Shown: positions 54,145-64,000 of the stretch, in pieces
Layout: every line of letters starts with the position of its first letter
How positions within the stretch are numbered: position 1 is the stretch's first letter
Assembly (NCBI GenBank): GCA_948099385.1
Contig: CANUEZ040000113.1
Location: 4,352,501 to 4,416,500 of the forward strand
Direction: 5' to 3'
Origin: Fasciola hepatica
Taxonomy: Eukaryota; Platyhelminthes; Trematoda; Plagiorchiida; Fasciolidae
DNA: 64,000 bases
Notes under the pieces: model-generated
What the model was told of the DNA's origin: nothing
Seen by the model: only the letters and a program-made list of their open reading frames with translations
Databases searched by the model: none
Position numbers and translations under genes: made by a program

Positions 54145-54345
54145 TCTTGGCCGGCTGCTGTCAGAAGGTGGTCATGGTGGGATTCTGACGCTTCTCTCCC
54201 GGGGTTAAAATCTTTGCCCCAGTCACCGATCACTTTCCCCAATTGGCAGCTTTTAGATGGCAGCAAATCCCATCCTGAAATATAGTGTTGTTGTTCTATG
54301 GTACAAAAGGGAGTGGATAAAACAAGATAAAACAAAAATATAATC
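54145..54345 (+). repeat. SINE family C, plus copy
   Basis: GGCCGGCTGCTGTCAGAAGG and GGTCATGGTGGGATTCTGAC head, CTCCCGGGGTTAAAATCTTTG decayed B box, then CCCATCCTGAAATATAGTG and TTGTTGTTCTATGGTAC tail resembling 35.25 kb. Confidence 0.65.
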
Positions 54346-54834
54346 GATATTACCAAATCGATTTGACGTTATATTACTGGTTACTGTTAGAAAAAACGGA
54401 AAAAATCGAAACACACTGAGAACAGTTCTGCATGAAATCGGACTAAAGAGGGGGTAGTAACAAAAGTGCTCAGTTTGGTTCTTCGTTTATGCTCAGAATT
54501 TTTTAATTTTCTGATGCGAGTTACAGTGATTTGAACGTGTTTTAAAGGAAGATAAGCTTAGCAAAAAACCTATTCGTCATGCTCCGTCTCGTTATCCTCA
54601 GTCAAGATAGATCCAATGAGGCCAAACACTGGTTATCTTTGGGTTTGACAAATTATGTTCCATCCCGCAGACTTGGGTGCGAACATGTAGTCCTTATTTC
54701 GGTATATACTGAAGGTGCACCCAAGATAGTGGTCAGACGCATCGTGATCTTGGAAAGCCTTGAATGATTCGAGAACCTTGCAATCATGGCCGTTGGGGAC
54801 AGCTGCTTTATTGTTTTGTGTACTTCTTCTTTGT

Positions 54835-54990
54835 TATACAATAGGAGTACAGTATTCCGGGAGGAGGTCGTGGCCAATCTGAGGCTACCATATGGGGAAG
54901 TGACTGGCAGCGGTGTGGGGGTTCGAACCTGCGACAGAAACTTCCGAAGCTCACCACAATGAGCATTTGATCACCGCTGGTCGTTTCATT
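54835..54990 (-). repeat. SINE family C, minus copy
   Basis: GTATTCCGGGAGGAGGTCG, GCCAATCTGAGGCTACC, GGGGGTTCGAACCTGCGACA and TTGATCACCGCTGGTC. On the minus strand this gives a near-consensus B box. Confidence 0.75.
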
Positions 54991-55123
54991 TTTCCCACAA
55001 AGACTCCAAGTTTAAGAACCTTAACTTTTATGATCCTCGGAACTGAACTTTGTAAGTTTTTTTTACATTTGTAACTAGTTTTCTGGATGATTGATCAGTA
55101 AGTTCGGGGTCCTAATTTTGTTG

Positions 55124-55520
55124 CACTTGTAGTGACCTCGATCTTTCTGAGAAAATGACCGTTTTTTCCAGACACCATTTGGGATCTTTTTTCTCCACGA
55201 TCTTTTCTGATGTTTGATATCGAACTCATTGATTTTTTCTGTTGCGTACGTTTAATTGGACTGACTTTTCCGAGGCTTCCGTCGATCCCGTTTTGAATCA
55301 CTTTCACTTTCAGTCCTTCGCCGATTGTACACGTTCGCGGTTCGCTTTCTGCTCAGCCGTTGCGTTCATTTCCACCCGGTGTATTTCTCTCATCCGTACT
55401 GCTTTGGTGCCACGATATATAGAATACACCTTCTCATCTGTCAACCGACTTGCGTTTTCTCAATTCGTCCGATAGAGGGACTACCTTGGTATTTAGCTGT
55501 GAGACCTAATAGCAGGCACT
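55124..55520 (-). repeat. 390-bp repeat U, copy 1
   Basis: ACTTGTAGTGACCTCGATC is followed by block-by-block similarity to 59822-60210 for about 390 bp in the same orientation. When translated on the minus strand, both copies give related peptides (for example IYRGTKAVRMREIHR here and KRRHGSGTYTRDTREA there, and FLRKIEVTT versus FSERSRSLQ). The coding strand of the ancestor was therefore probably minus. The family is unknown. Confidence 0.65.
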
Positions 55521-55524
55521 TTCG

Positions 55525-55740
55525 TTAGCCTCGGTCGAAAGTCTTTTTTGCACTCTTCTTGAGGTAGTGTCCGTATTGCCACAATTTGAATGACGTGACG
55601 GGACTTCTGGAATCTCTCTGTTGCGTTCACATACAACTAAAACTAGACTCTCGTAGTGTATTACACAGAATGTGCATTGCATTTTTCATCCAGCACTGGG
55701 AATAAAGTCCCAGTCACGGTACAATGTAGTGTGGTGGATC
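55525..55740. other. Flank between repeat U and the gypsy LTR
   Basis: Nothing is recognised. It ends GTGGTGGATC immediately before the LTR start. Confidence 0.4.
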
Positions 55741-56042
55741 TGTCCTATTCATATGCAATTCGAGAAAATCCACTTGGACCAATCACTGCTCATTTTTTTA
55801 ATGTACATTACAATTAGCATCCATGCACTTCCGCATATGGACAAATGTACGGCGCTCGTATGACTTATCTTAGTCCAACCATGGCTATTGACTATCGCTG
55901 TACACATGTCTCGCGCATGATCTGCTTCCATATCACGTGACAAGTCCTGGCTAGTTTGTGCCCACCAATCATATTGCCTGTAACGGACTTCTAGTAGTCG
56001 TTGAGGTACGCGTAACACAATTCAAAAAGTGCCAAGCGTCCA
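55741..56042 (+). repeat. 5' LTR of the gypsy derivative
   Basis: Starts TGTCCTATTCATATGCAATTC and is shared with 58250-58366 for about 115 bp (TGTCCTATTCATATGCAGTTC, CCACTTGGACCAAT-ACTGCTCATTT, ATCCATGCA-TTCCGCAT). A CA at 56041-56042 followed by GTGGTAGGTTTC is a reasonable LTR end and primer-binding site, but the 3' LTR is too short to confirm it. Confidence 0.65.
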
Positions 56043-56591
56043 GTGGTAGGTTTCAATACGGTTCTTTATAAAACAATCATAAATATGACACAGAAGCTGT
56101 ACAAACCTCAACGGTAACTGCTCCGTGAATCAGAGTCGGCCAAATTCAAGCAAATTCAGGATCGCTTGAGGTTCAAGCGGTCAAGTCAACGAAATGTCTA
56201 CGGAAAAAGTGGGTCAAAGGTCATAGAACAAAATCAATGCACACACCAGTCAGCGGTCACTCAAGGTCAATGCCCGATGTGTGGTTCAGCGAATGAGCAG
56301 GTGTGGAGCAAAACGGTAAAGTAAAATCTAAATTTGGAGTGAGGGTAGAGGGGCTAGATCGATATTGAGTTAGAGCCTCGGGTTTGGTTGTTTCGTCGAT
56401 TACGTTGCCCATGGATCAGTACGTGTGTGTGTGCATTCGGTCACATATTTCATGCCTACATAAATGCTGTATTTTACATGCTAAAAGAACAATACCCCTC
56501 AGTGTCAGCTGGTGTGACTTCTGATTTCATTTCGGGCAACTCGGTCATCATAATTAGCGTCGAGGCTTTTAGGCTTTGTCGTTTGAACATA

Positions 56592-57300
56592 TGAATTTGC
56601 AAAGTGATCCGTCCCAGATTGAAGAATGGGTAGAGCGATTTGAACTTTGGTGCAAAGACCGTAAAGTAGGGAAGTAGCGCCAAGCAGCCTTATTTCTTGC
56701 TACTGGAGGAAGTGAATGGTATTCATTACTGAAGAATTTAGCATTTCCCAAAGCACCCGCAAAGCTGTCGTTTGAAGGGTTGAAAAAACTTCTGCTGGAC
56801 CATGTTCTGCCAGTTAACATTCTGACAACCGAACGGGCCAAATTCAATTCACTGATACGAAATGAGGGTATGCCATGCCGCGAGTTAATTCTGCTGCTGA
56901 ACAAACAAGCCTCACTGTGTAACTACGACAATAGTCTGAATGAACAACTGTGTGACCGACTGATTGCCGGAATCAATAGCATCAATTTGTAGCTCAAATT
57001 GCTAGGGCAGAAAGGCTTTGCTTTTGCAGAGACCCGCGGAATTTGTGAGCAGTACGATGACATAAACGAAAACCACGGCCTTACTAAAAAAAACTACTAA
57101 CAAAGCTACACATCCACGCCCAGATACATCCAAAGTACCAGAGCGATACCGACAACACTGCCAAAACCATCTACCGATGCGTGTTGTGTGAAGAGTTCCA
57201 TTTGTGTCCTACCTGTCACTTTTGTAAGACTATATGTTACGCCCGTGGCAAACTGGGTCATAGCAAAAAGGAGTGTCGTGGAAAGGTGTATAATCTGACT
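56592..57300 (+). pseudogene. gag of the gypsy derivative, with stops
   Basis: Begins MNLQSDPSQIEEWVERFELW and continues CKDRKVGK followed by an in-frame TAG. It resumes with QAALFLATGGSEWYSLLKNL and KLSFEGLKKLLLDHVLPVN, then RAKFNSLIRNEGMPCRELIL and ANLCNYDN-type sequence (ASLCNYDNSLNEQLCDRL). This is the capsid layout of K02A2.6-like gypsy elements. A stop follows INSINL at 56990. A zinc-knuckle segment near 57225-57280, in another frame, reads CYARGKLGHSKKEC, where the second cysteine of CxxC is Arg. Confidence 0.7.
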
Positions 57301-57365
57301 GAGACTAAACCGGGTGGTGCTGTACGGCCGGTTTAGTCCCTCCATCACGCGGTGATGACCAGCAA

Positions 57366-57680
57366 TTCATTCATAAGAGAGTTGTATTTGCATCTGGTGC
57401 TAGACACAATTTCACTGCGGATACGGGAAGTGCTGAATCGATAATACCGGAGTGCACTTTGGTTAGACTGCCTCCAGATTTCCGAATTAAGAAAATAGCA
57501 ATGTCAGTACGCAGTGTTACCGGCCATGAGCTTGATCATCTCGGTGAATGTGATTTACATAATAAAAATGATAATGATGAGTTGGTAAGTGTGAGATTTT
57601 TAATTTCGTGAGATAGTCCATCCATTCTCGGTTTGAAGGCAATTAAAAGTGTGGATCTACTATCAACTTTGTTCAGTGAG
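57366..57680 (+). pseudogene. Retropepsin of the gypsy derivative, active-site DTGS kept
   Basis: The frame reads FTADTGSAESIIPE, an intact catalytic D-T-G-S, followed by VTGHELDHLGECDL and, after a TGA at about 57609, the SILGLKAIKS segment that corresponds to the conserved ILG-D flap region. It is better preserved than the protease at 17.5 kb. Confidence 0.7.
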
Positions 57681-57689
57681 GATTCGTCA

Positions 57690-58240
57690 TGTCAAGCAAC
57701 GCATGTACCAACTTACGAGCGTTCATACGCACAAAGTGAAAGGAAGACCCAGCCACCGGAAATCACAATCGACGGAAAACCAACGCTACTCAAAAGGTCA
57801 AAGTCGCGTACACCACCTCGGCAGAGGTGCTCAAGTTGTATCCCAGAAAACTCGGTTAAAACACTGAAAGTCCGAGTGAGTTCGTCAAACCCTTCAGTAG
57901 TTCCATACAGTGCATGTAAACTGCGAGAGACTTTGAAGGCCTCGGATTCAACAGATACTTCTTATTTTCCTAATAACCGGCCCCGACCATCTAAAGATAT
58001 TATTGCACGAAAGATCCGATTGAGAGTTGAGGAGATTACGGATTTATGAGATGGTACAGTTCATAGAAGATATACTGATCAGATGCATGATAGAACGCCA
58101 GTTGGAGAGCAACTAGATGAAGAAGAAGGAAACATACAAGTTGGCAAGCCAATAGTATTACGTAGATTACCTCGCCTCAATTCTATGACGAAGGTCCGAA
58201 CAAGCCGCTTCATGACTCCAGGGTGAAGGAGAAAGTTTTG
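57690..58240 (+). pseudogene. Pol C-terminal tail fused after protease
   Basis: SKSRTPPRQRCSSCIPE resembles the G-R-RTP segment near the integrase end. Later VEEITDL-stop-DGTVHRRYTDQMHDR resembles the terminal 'W..G.I...Y.V....R.H.DQ...R' pattern. These are joined to the protease without any RT, so about 2.5-3 kb of pol is missing. The middle part does not match anything I know. The assignment of this tail is inference. Confidence 0.45.
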
Positions 58241-58249
58241 TGATGATTC

Positions 58250-58366
58250 TGTCCTATTCATATGCAGTTCGAGAGAACCCACTTGGACCAATAACTGCTC
58301 ATTTGTTCAGAGTATATTCCGGTCAGCATCCATGCATTTCCGCATGCGGACAAACGTACCACCACA
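58250..58366 (+). repeat. Partial 3' LTR of the gypsy derivative
   Basis: Matches the first 115-120 bp of the 5' LTR at roughly 80-85 percent by eye, then similarity is lost after GACAAACGTAC. The remaining part of the LTR is absent or replaced. Confidence 0.65.
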
Positions 58367-58370
58367 TAGG

Positions 58371-59085
58371 ACCTTTACATGAAAATATGTATTGATTCGG
58401 GATACCAAAAGACAGATTCTCTATACTTAAATGGGAACACTTTAGGGACGAATCATCGATCAATAAATCGAGTATAGATGTAGCCTCAGAAGATGAATGT
58501 CTCTTTTATTGATGGTCATTAACCGGGGACTTTATTATCCTCCTAGAAGCCACTGTCGAAACTGCGGGAATTCCCGAAGTTGATAGTTGTCACGAGCGCT
58601 ATGATGATGTTACCTAGGTTGATGATGAAGCATTCTGCAAACGAACTCCCTACTCCACTCAATGGACCATTTTGAAAATACGAGGTAGATTGATATTTGT
58701 GGTATGGTAACGTGATAACGAGCGACAATCATAACACTACGGAAATTGCAGCGACAACGGTTCGACGCAAGTCCGAGTCACCTGTGACTAACAACACAGA
58801 CAGAGAGCCTGTCGCGTTTGTCACACGTGTGCTGGATGCAGTGGTCTTTCGTGGGAGTTGCGCGTTCACGGTCTGCAAAGATATAGAAACAATGGAAACC
58901 CTCATGAGTCGGAACCTTTCAGCGAAATTGGGAATGGCGGTCTACCCCACAGCGTTACGGCATTTTATATATTGATTCGGAATCTGGTCAAACTAATCTA
59001 TTTTGATCGAAATACGGACTGAATAGTAAGCACTGTGGGTAGTTTGTTTATATCTTCTAATTACTAGCCAGCAGTTGTGATGACG
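58371..59085. other. No recognised gene
   Basis: A 92-codon plus frame (58697-58975) has moderate protein character (CKDIETMETLMSRNLSAKLG) but no known domain. TATTGATTCGG occurs at about 58393 and 58972, so the interval may be an insertion bounded by a short duplication. Confidence 0.3.
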
Positions 59086-59089
59086 GGAG

Positions 59090-59250
59090 CGAGGTGGCGC
59101 AGTGGTAACACAAAAAGCCTTCTAGGTGAGAATCCCAGGGTTCAAACCCTGGGTTAGGCCGAGGACGTGCACCCTTGGTGGGATCTAACAAGAACGAAAC
59201 TCGAGTCTGGTGCTTCCGAGTGCACGGTTGATAGGATGACCTGAGGTTTG
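59090..59250 (+). repeat. tRNA-like SINE with exact A and B boxes
   Basis: TGGCGCAGTGG matches the A-box consensus and GGTTCAAACCC the B box. The T arm forms a seven-pair palindrome (CCCAGGG/CCCTGGG) with a six-base loop, one base short for a normal tRNA. The sequence after it (GGACGTGCACCC, ATCTAACAAGAACGAAAC) resembles the family B body. It is probably a SINE rather than a tRNA gene. Confidence 0.6.
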
Positions 59251-59254
59251 TGCA

Positions 59255-59815
59255 TGAAAGGTGGAGTTCAAAGGACAGTCAGCCAACCAAAGTATAATCT
59301 GAAGCGTCCAATATTTATTCCTAAAAACTGTGACCTACAGTCTACCTCGAAATTCCTCCCTTAAGTGACAAAAGTGTTTCTGCACCATATTCGTATTTAT
59401 ACCTTTGCCAACACACAAATAGAATTATCTCAGCACTGTGTTCGCCAGGGTGGGTAAGCTGCAAAGTGGTACACTCTTCCCATAGAAATTACCCATTCGC
59501 CTTGACAAGTTGGACAGAATGGCCATATTTATTTGCTCTAAAATGGTCTAGATTTTTATAATAACATGGAGGATGGACATAAATTCAGAGCCAAACCACT
59601 GAGAGGAACAAAATATCACGGAAAATCAGCCAAATAGGCTGAATATTGTTCGATAGTTCAACCGTGTTTCATTTTTCCCCGATAGATGTAGCAACAGATC
59701 TTTCAAATCAAGTGGAGTATTCCGTACACAAATCATTTCAGTGCAGAATTCATTCAGGAGCGCCGGAATATCACAGTAACTTTGTGGTCTGTTTAAAAGT
59801 ATTTACTTGAGTGGT
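59255..59815. other. No recognised gene
   Basis: AT-rich, with no long ORF and no shared repeat. Confidence 0.4.
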
Positions 59816-59821
59816 GCTGGA

Positions 59822-60210
59822 ACTTGTAGTGACCTCGATCGTTCTGAGAAAATAAGCGCTTTCCGGATATCACACGGGATTTATTTTTTCTGCGATCTTC
59901 TTCGATGCTTGGTTTCGATTGCGCTGTTTTTCCTCGGCTGTGTACCTTTCATTGGAATGACCCTCGCGGGGTTTCTATCGACCTCGCCTTTGACACACTT
60001 TCGGTTCTCACCGCTGGTACACGCGCGGTGCGCTTTTTGCTTCGCCGTGGCCACCGTCGGCTTCCCGTGTATCTCTCGTATAGGTACCACTTCCATGCCG
60101 TCGTTTATAGAATAAGAAATCGCATCTGTCTACGGACGCGAGTCTTCTCCATTCATTTGAATTAGGGCATTTCGTTCGTAGTTCACTTCGAGACCCGATA
60201 GAAGACAAGT
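59822..60210 (-). repeat. 390-bp repeat U, copy 2
   Basis: Starts ACTTGTAGTGACCTCGATCG, like copy 1. It is richer in G+C than its surroundings. The minus frames 60208-60008 and 60096-59881 give hydrophilic, basic peptides (ENRKCVKGEVDRNPARVIPM, KHRRRSQKK). The two frames join across a single register change, as in a decayed coding sequence. Confidence 0.65.
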
Positions 60211-60214
60211 TCCC

Positions 60215-61175
60215 AAGTCACTAATCGAACGTCATTCATGAGCTATTCACGATAGGCTAAATTGCGGTCTGAACATCTGAGCTTAGCAGTTTTTTTAAAA
60301 CCACTCCTTTAGTCAAATGGTTATCGTTCGACCGTTTGTTTGTTTTGTTGGATTTTCGTGCACAGAATATCATCGAAAAATGAATACCACCAATATCGGT
60401 CGCAGCTAGGACTGGGGCACAAATTCGTACACATTTTCTGCATATTCACCAGTCCCATATATCTGTTGACTCTGCAGTGACAAGTAAATGTAGATGTTTA
60501 GTATTCGTAAGACGGGAAACGTAATTAAGTTAGTTTTGTTGACAGAATGAAGTTCTTTTATATCAGCTTAGTTCAGGCAGAGAGAAGAAGCATATCAGAA
60601 ATTACATTCTTATTTACGAAGAAACTAGCCGGAAACTAACCTCGTACGTGTTCTGTTCAATGAAAAACTGATCGGCTCTTTTTAAACTAGAAGCAATATA
60701 GAAACCCTTTAGTTGACACAAAACATGTTCTCGGGAATGGCTCTCCGACACCACCTAAATTGTATTGCGTGATAAATAGCAGTTTCAAATATGAAACTCA
60801 ATAAAGAATGGGCATTAGAAAACTGGCTATTTTGATAGTTCTCTTTTCCTGTTGACTTCTTTTTCAGTTCACCTCAAATATACACCTTTACTGTGTAGCT
60901 CGTCGATAGACGTTGTCCCAATCACACTTTCTGAATAGTATTTTGATGATATCAGATATCTTTTTGCACTATGCACACTTTGAAAACAACACTGATTGCT
61001 TACGCATCCTACTTTTCGGAACAACAGTTTGACAGAGAAATCTACTATAGGGTTCAAAGTTCAAGAATTTATATGAAACACCTTTTCACTCGTTATTGAT
61101 TTATTTGTTTTGGAGGTAAAGCTTGTTTTAAAAAATTCCTCGTGAATTGCGAAAACTTACTTTGTCATTAAAAAC
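60215..61175. other. No recognised gene
   Basis: AT-rich sequence with a 62-codon minus ORF and nothing recognisable. Confidence 0.4.
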
Positions 61176-61179
61176 TTCG

Positions 61180-61315
61180 GAAGCACTGTACAGGTGTGTT
61201 ATCCTTGTTAAGAATCACTGGCAGTGCACATCCACCAAGCCCCCGAATGGGATTCGAACCCAAGGCCAGTGATTGTGAGCCGAACATGATCAGGCTATTC
61301 GGGCTGGCTCTCAAC
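61180..61315 (-). repeat. tRNA-derived SINE, family B, minus copy
   Basis: AGCCCCCGAATGGGATTCGAACC (B box reversed, in two parts), GTGATTGTGAGCCGAACATG and CAGGCTATTCGGGCTGGC (A-box side reversed), with CTTGTTAAGAATCACTGGCA as the body end. Confidence 0.7.
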
Positions 61316-61319
61316 GATT

Positions 61320-61670
61320 TGTTTAGTGTCATCATTACATGATATTAGCACCCTTGTGTCACTTACTTTTCAAGTGAGATGTAAATGCCTTAAAGACACA
61401 AAAGGGGCACTCAGACGTAAGGCTTAACCTCACTAGAGTCACCCGATTGGAATTCGTATTTTACGCCACTATATGAACCATAAATCTGTGTCAATAAAGA
61501 GCACAGCACTATAAAGCCACTTGGATTCAGGTGAGAAAACACTAACCATCTACCAGATGCCTGAAGAAAATTGTTTTCAAGACGCAAACAAGTGCACATG
61601 GTTTCCCAAGACTCTGGTAATCAACCAACATGTTATTCTGAATGTTCATCCAGAATGAAAGAGATTAAAC
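61320..61670. other. No recognised gene
   Basis: Nothing is recognised. Confidence 0.4.
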
Positions 61671-61674
61671 AAAG

Positions 61675-61790
61675 CGGTTCCGGGTTCGAATCTTGCCACC
61701 TCCGGTCTCTTCCGTTTTGACGGTCTCTAACTGCCAACATATATCTTCAATTCTTTTCAAATTTCACTCACTAATCTATGGTAATTTCAC
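61675..61790 (+). repeat. SINE family C, plus copy, 5' truncated
   Basis: Begins at the B box (CCGGGTTCGAATCTTGCC) and continues CCGGTCTCTTCCGTTTTGACGG, in two parts, as in the 53.5 kb copy. The A-box half is missing. Confidence 0.6.
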
Positions 61791-61794
61791 GATG

Positions 61795-64000
61795 ATACAA
61801 ACGACGTATTTGCCCAAAAAACATTTTTGAAACCTTGAACACCGCTTTCTCACCAACTTATTGGTTTCCATTTATCATCATTCGATACGATAGGAGTATT
61901 GACCTTTCCATTCCGAACTTAGTCCTAGAGCCATGTATTAGCTGATTCATTGAGCTTATCGTAAACATCTTTTTTTACCATTCTCCTCAGTTCCACTTAT
62001 CATTCACTAGGTGTTCGCAATTCTGTCTCAACGTTTGTTAGTCTTGACTACAGAAACAATCCCCGTGATTGCCGTATATACTTTGTGAAATTGCGGCGAA
62101 ATGGTCCTGGATTCATTGTGCAAACCAATCATTTTTGATTCTCTATTCAAATTCTCGTTGGTCTGAAGGGCAGTGGAAAGAAACGAAAAAAAGTAACTGT
62201 GAAAAAAGGTTCCGCAGAAATTTGTCTACCACCAACCGAATTTTATCTAGTTTGAAATAAACACTGGTGAACAGTTACTATTATTAGTACCAATATAAGT
62301 TTATTCTTAATTTTGTGACTGGATCACTAATCGGTTTAAACGTATAATGATGGTCCATTCGTATTTAGGCACATTTGAGTAGCACATAAGGAGTCGTCAG
62401 CCAAAAGTTTCATCCAAAAAGCTCCACTCACTGTTCTCAACAGTGCCATTAGTGTTGTTCCGGCCAAAAATCAAGGTTTCTATATATACAAACCCAGTAT
62501 TCACTTCGTATTAGTAATCAGCTGACAACTATTGTAAGACCAGGTACTTCTGTGGGTACCGCATCAGTCTAGCATCCCCAGTCGGCAGTTTTTATTTGGT
62601 TGCAACCCCCTCGAAAAATTAGGCGCCTATGTTACCCAATGGGAGAGGGAATTAGGCTGTTAGAAAAAACTACCAAAGCAATGCACTCGGTCACTAGCGC
62701 AAAGGTTTCACACCTAACCCAAACAAACCACCCACAGTTCACGTTTCTAAAGCTTTCTGTTTTTAACTGTGTGGAGTTAGAGATCTGCAATATCTAGACA
62801 GGTAGAGCATCACCCTCCGAGCGCTACGTAGGCTATCGCTATCTGTTTCCGCAATCTCCTCAGATTTCAGATATGATAAGTCCCATCGTACGGCTTCCTT
62901 ACTTATATGCTTTCTTAAAATAAGCGTTTGTACAGCCGAAATTGACTACTCAGTGTACACAAATCTACATCCGGTCTGGAATGAGCCAGATTGACATGAA
63001 CTTCAGTAGTCGTAAATATTTATCCTCCATTTGTCCAACTCCTGCATCAAAAAATGCTCGGTTCTCATTATCATTGTTCCAAAACTATCGTGTTCACCAG
63101 TCTGTGATCTTGAAATGTGTGCGCTGAACATGATTTTATCAATAATTTTTCGTCTTGGTGAAGATTGCACAGTACCGTACTCGTTCCGTCGGTGCTTCCC
63201 AGTAGATATCTAAGTTCCAAGATGTTGTCGATTTGCTTCTGCTCAAGGACACATAGTTTATGCTTGTCCGTGCACAAATCACGTGATCGGAAACAATTTG
63301 CAATCGACCAAAGGTCTCGTGATGTTCCACTTTGATGAGGCACGTGAGTTGAATGAACCTCTTTGTTCGTCTAATCGCACCGCATGCGAGCGAATTCGAT
63401 GGGCAACATGACGGTAATTTTCTGTGAACTAAAATGCGCGCATTGTAAATCTAGTCTCGGATGAGTCGTCAGAAGAGCGTTTGAACCTCGTGTGTGAACT
63501 TGACTTAGAAATAACATCAGAAAGTAAATATAAAGAAGACTAAAGATTGAAAACTATGCCACAACCTTGACGTTACCCTTTGAATCGGAGGTTTTGACAA
63601 TTTTGTGAAACCAACAAAAAGTATTTCTAAAACCACTAACAGCCTGCAGTTTGTAGGACAACTCTACTATGAACACAGAAGTCACGGGCAACTAGTATTG
63701 CATGGAAGATCGGAAGATAGCACCAGAATATTTAAGCAACTTCGGGCAGAAGAAGGTTGGCTGAAAGTGTAATCAACTTTACAACTTGCACAGAGCTCAC
63801 ATTCGACGGGCTCGATCACTACCAAGCGCTTTAATTTACCACGATGAGTGGTTTCAAAGTGTGTCTTATTCATTCGCCTGCGGCTCTGAAGAACTGCGAA
63901 TGCCAGCGAAGCACAAAACTATCAACAAACCACCGTTGTGGGTTCTCAGTGGACTGTCCAAACAGGAATTTCTATTCACACTCCTGATAAACAAATTGGA
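61795..64000. other. No recognised gene
   Basis: Several short ORFs. A 90-codon minus frame (63071-63343) and a 63-codon minus frame (63682-63873) have mixed composition but no domain I know. A trace of SINE-C-like sequence (CGGCAGTTTTTATTTGG) lies near 62581. Confidence 0.35.

Larger units (their letters stand above)
55741..58370 (+). mobile_element. Ty3/gypsy deletion derivative with LTRs
   Basis: Order: 5' LTR (55741-about 56042), leader, gag (56592-57300), protease (57366-57680), a tail resembling the C-terminus of Pol (57690-58200), a purine-rich stretch (58220-58235) and a partial 3' LTR (58250-58366). Reverse transcriptase, RNase H and most of the integrase are missing between protease and tail, so the interior has been deleted. 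Gag is of a type common in invertebrate gypsy elements. It contains stops and a damaged zinc knuckle, so no autonomous function remains. The element sits between repeat U copies. Confidence 0.7.

Noticed and set aside
1..64000. CRISPR arrays, bacterial operons, ribosome-binding sites, rRNA or spliced-leader RNA genes
   Set aside because: No regularly spaced direct repeats, no dense gene strings and no recognisable rRNA or spliced-leader motif were seen; the sequence is eukaryotic repeat-rich DNA.

Overview
This window looks like repeat-dense, non-coding DNA from a large animal genome, most likely a parasitic flatworm (tapeworm or fluke). No prokaryotic gene density, operon or long host open reading frame is present. 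Instead there are many short, frame-broken ORFs, long (AT)n, (AAT)n and (ATT)n microsatellites, tRNA-derived SINEs, and remains of at least four retroelement classes: Penelope-like elements (PLEs), RTE-like LINEs, LINEs with an 'SKAFD' reverse transcriptase motif, and Ty3/gypsy elements with flatworm-style Gag. The flatworm assignment rests on remembered resemblance of the Gag and PLE proteins; no database search was run.

Layout. 0-6.6 kb: mostly unassigned, with one unrecognised coding-like frame (947-1192, minus) and SINEs at 3.5 and 4.4 kb. 6.65-9.15 kb: a nearly complete but frame-broken PLE (minus) keeping a YIDD polymerase motif and a GIY-YIG-type tail, with two (AT)n tracts near its 5' end. 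9.87-10.33 kb: possible LINE 5' fragment. 14.5-15.9 kb: LINE RT fragment (minus). 16.54-17.9 kb: Ty3/gypsy gag-protease remnant (plus). 18-29 kb: largely unassigned, with SINE pieces. 29.2-32.8 kb: RTE-like LINE (minus) with a ruined polymerase motif, flanked by SINEs in opposite orientations. 33.58-33.96 kb: imperfect inverted repeat. 36.98-37.18 kb: the best host-gene candidate, an exon resembling the segment before the phosphatase core of myotubularin-family proteins. 38.65-43.3 kb: PLE fragments and SINEs. 43.38-45.47 kb: second LINE (minus), with the longest believable ORF (311 codons). 46-55 kb: SINE-rich, with several small coding-like frames. 55.74-58.37 kb: an internally deleted gypsy element with a recognisable 5' LTR and partial 3' LTR, lying between two copies of a 390-bp repeat of unknown identity. 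58.4-64 kb: a tRNA-like SINE and mostly unassigned DNA.

No element looks capable of autonomous movement: every reverse transcriptase or protease region has stops or frame changes, and three have lost an identifiable catalytic residue. The SINEs fall into at least four sequence families with 20-odd copies. Most have RNA polymerase III A/B-box heads, and one family ends in (ATT)n. These families, the deletion-derivative gypsy element and the unidentified 390-bp repeat are the most original material here. All host-gene calls are single-exon guesses from splice signals and peptide character and need transcript support.
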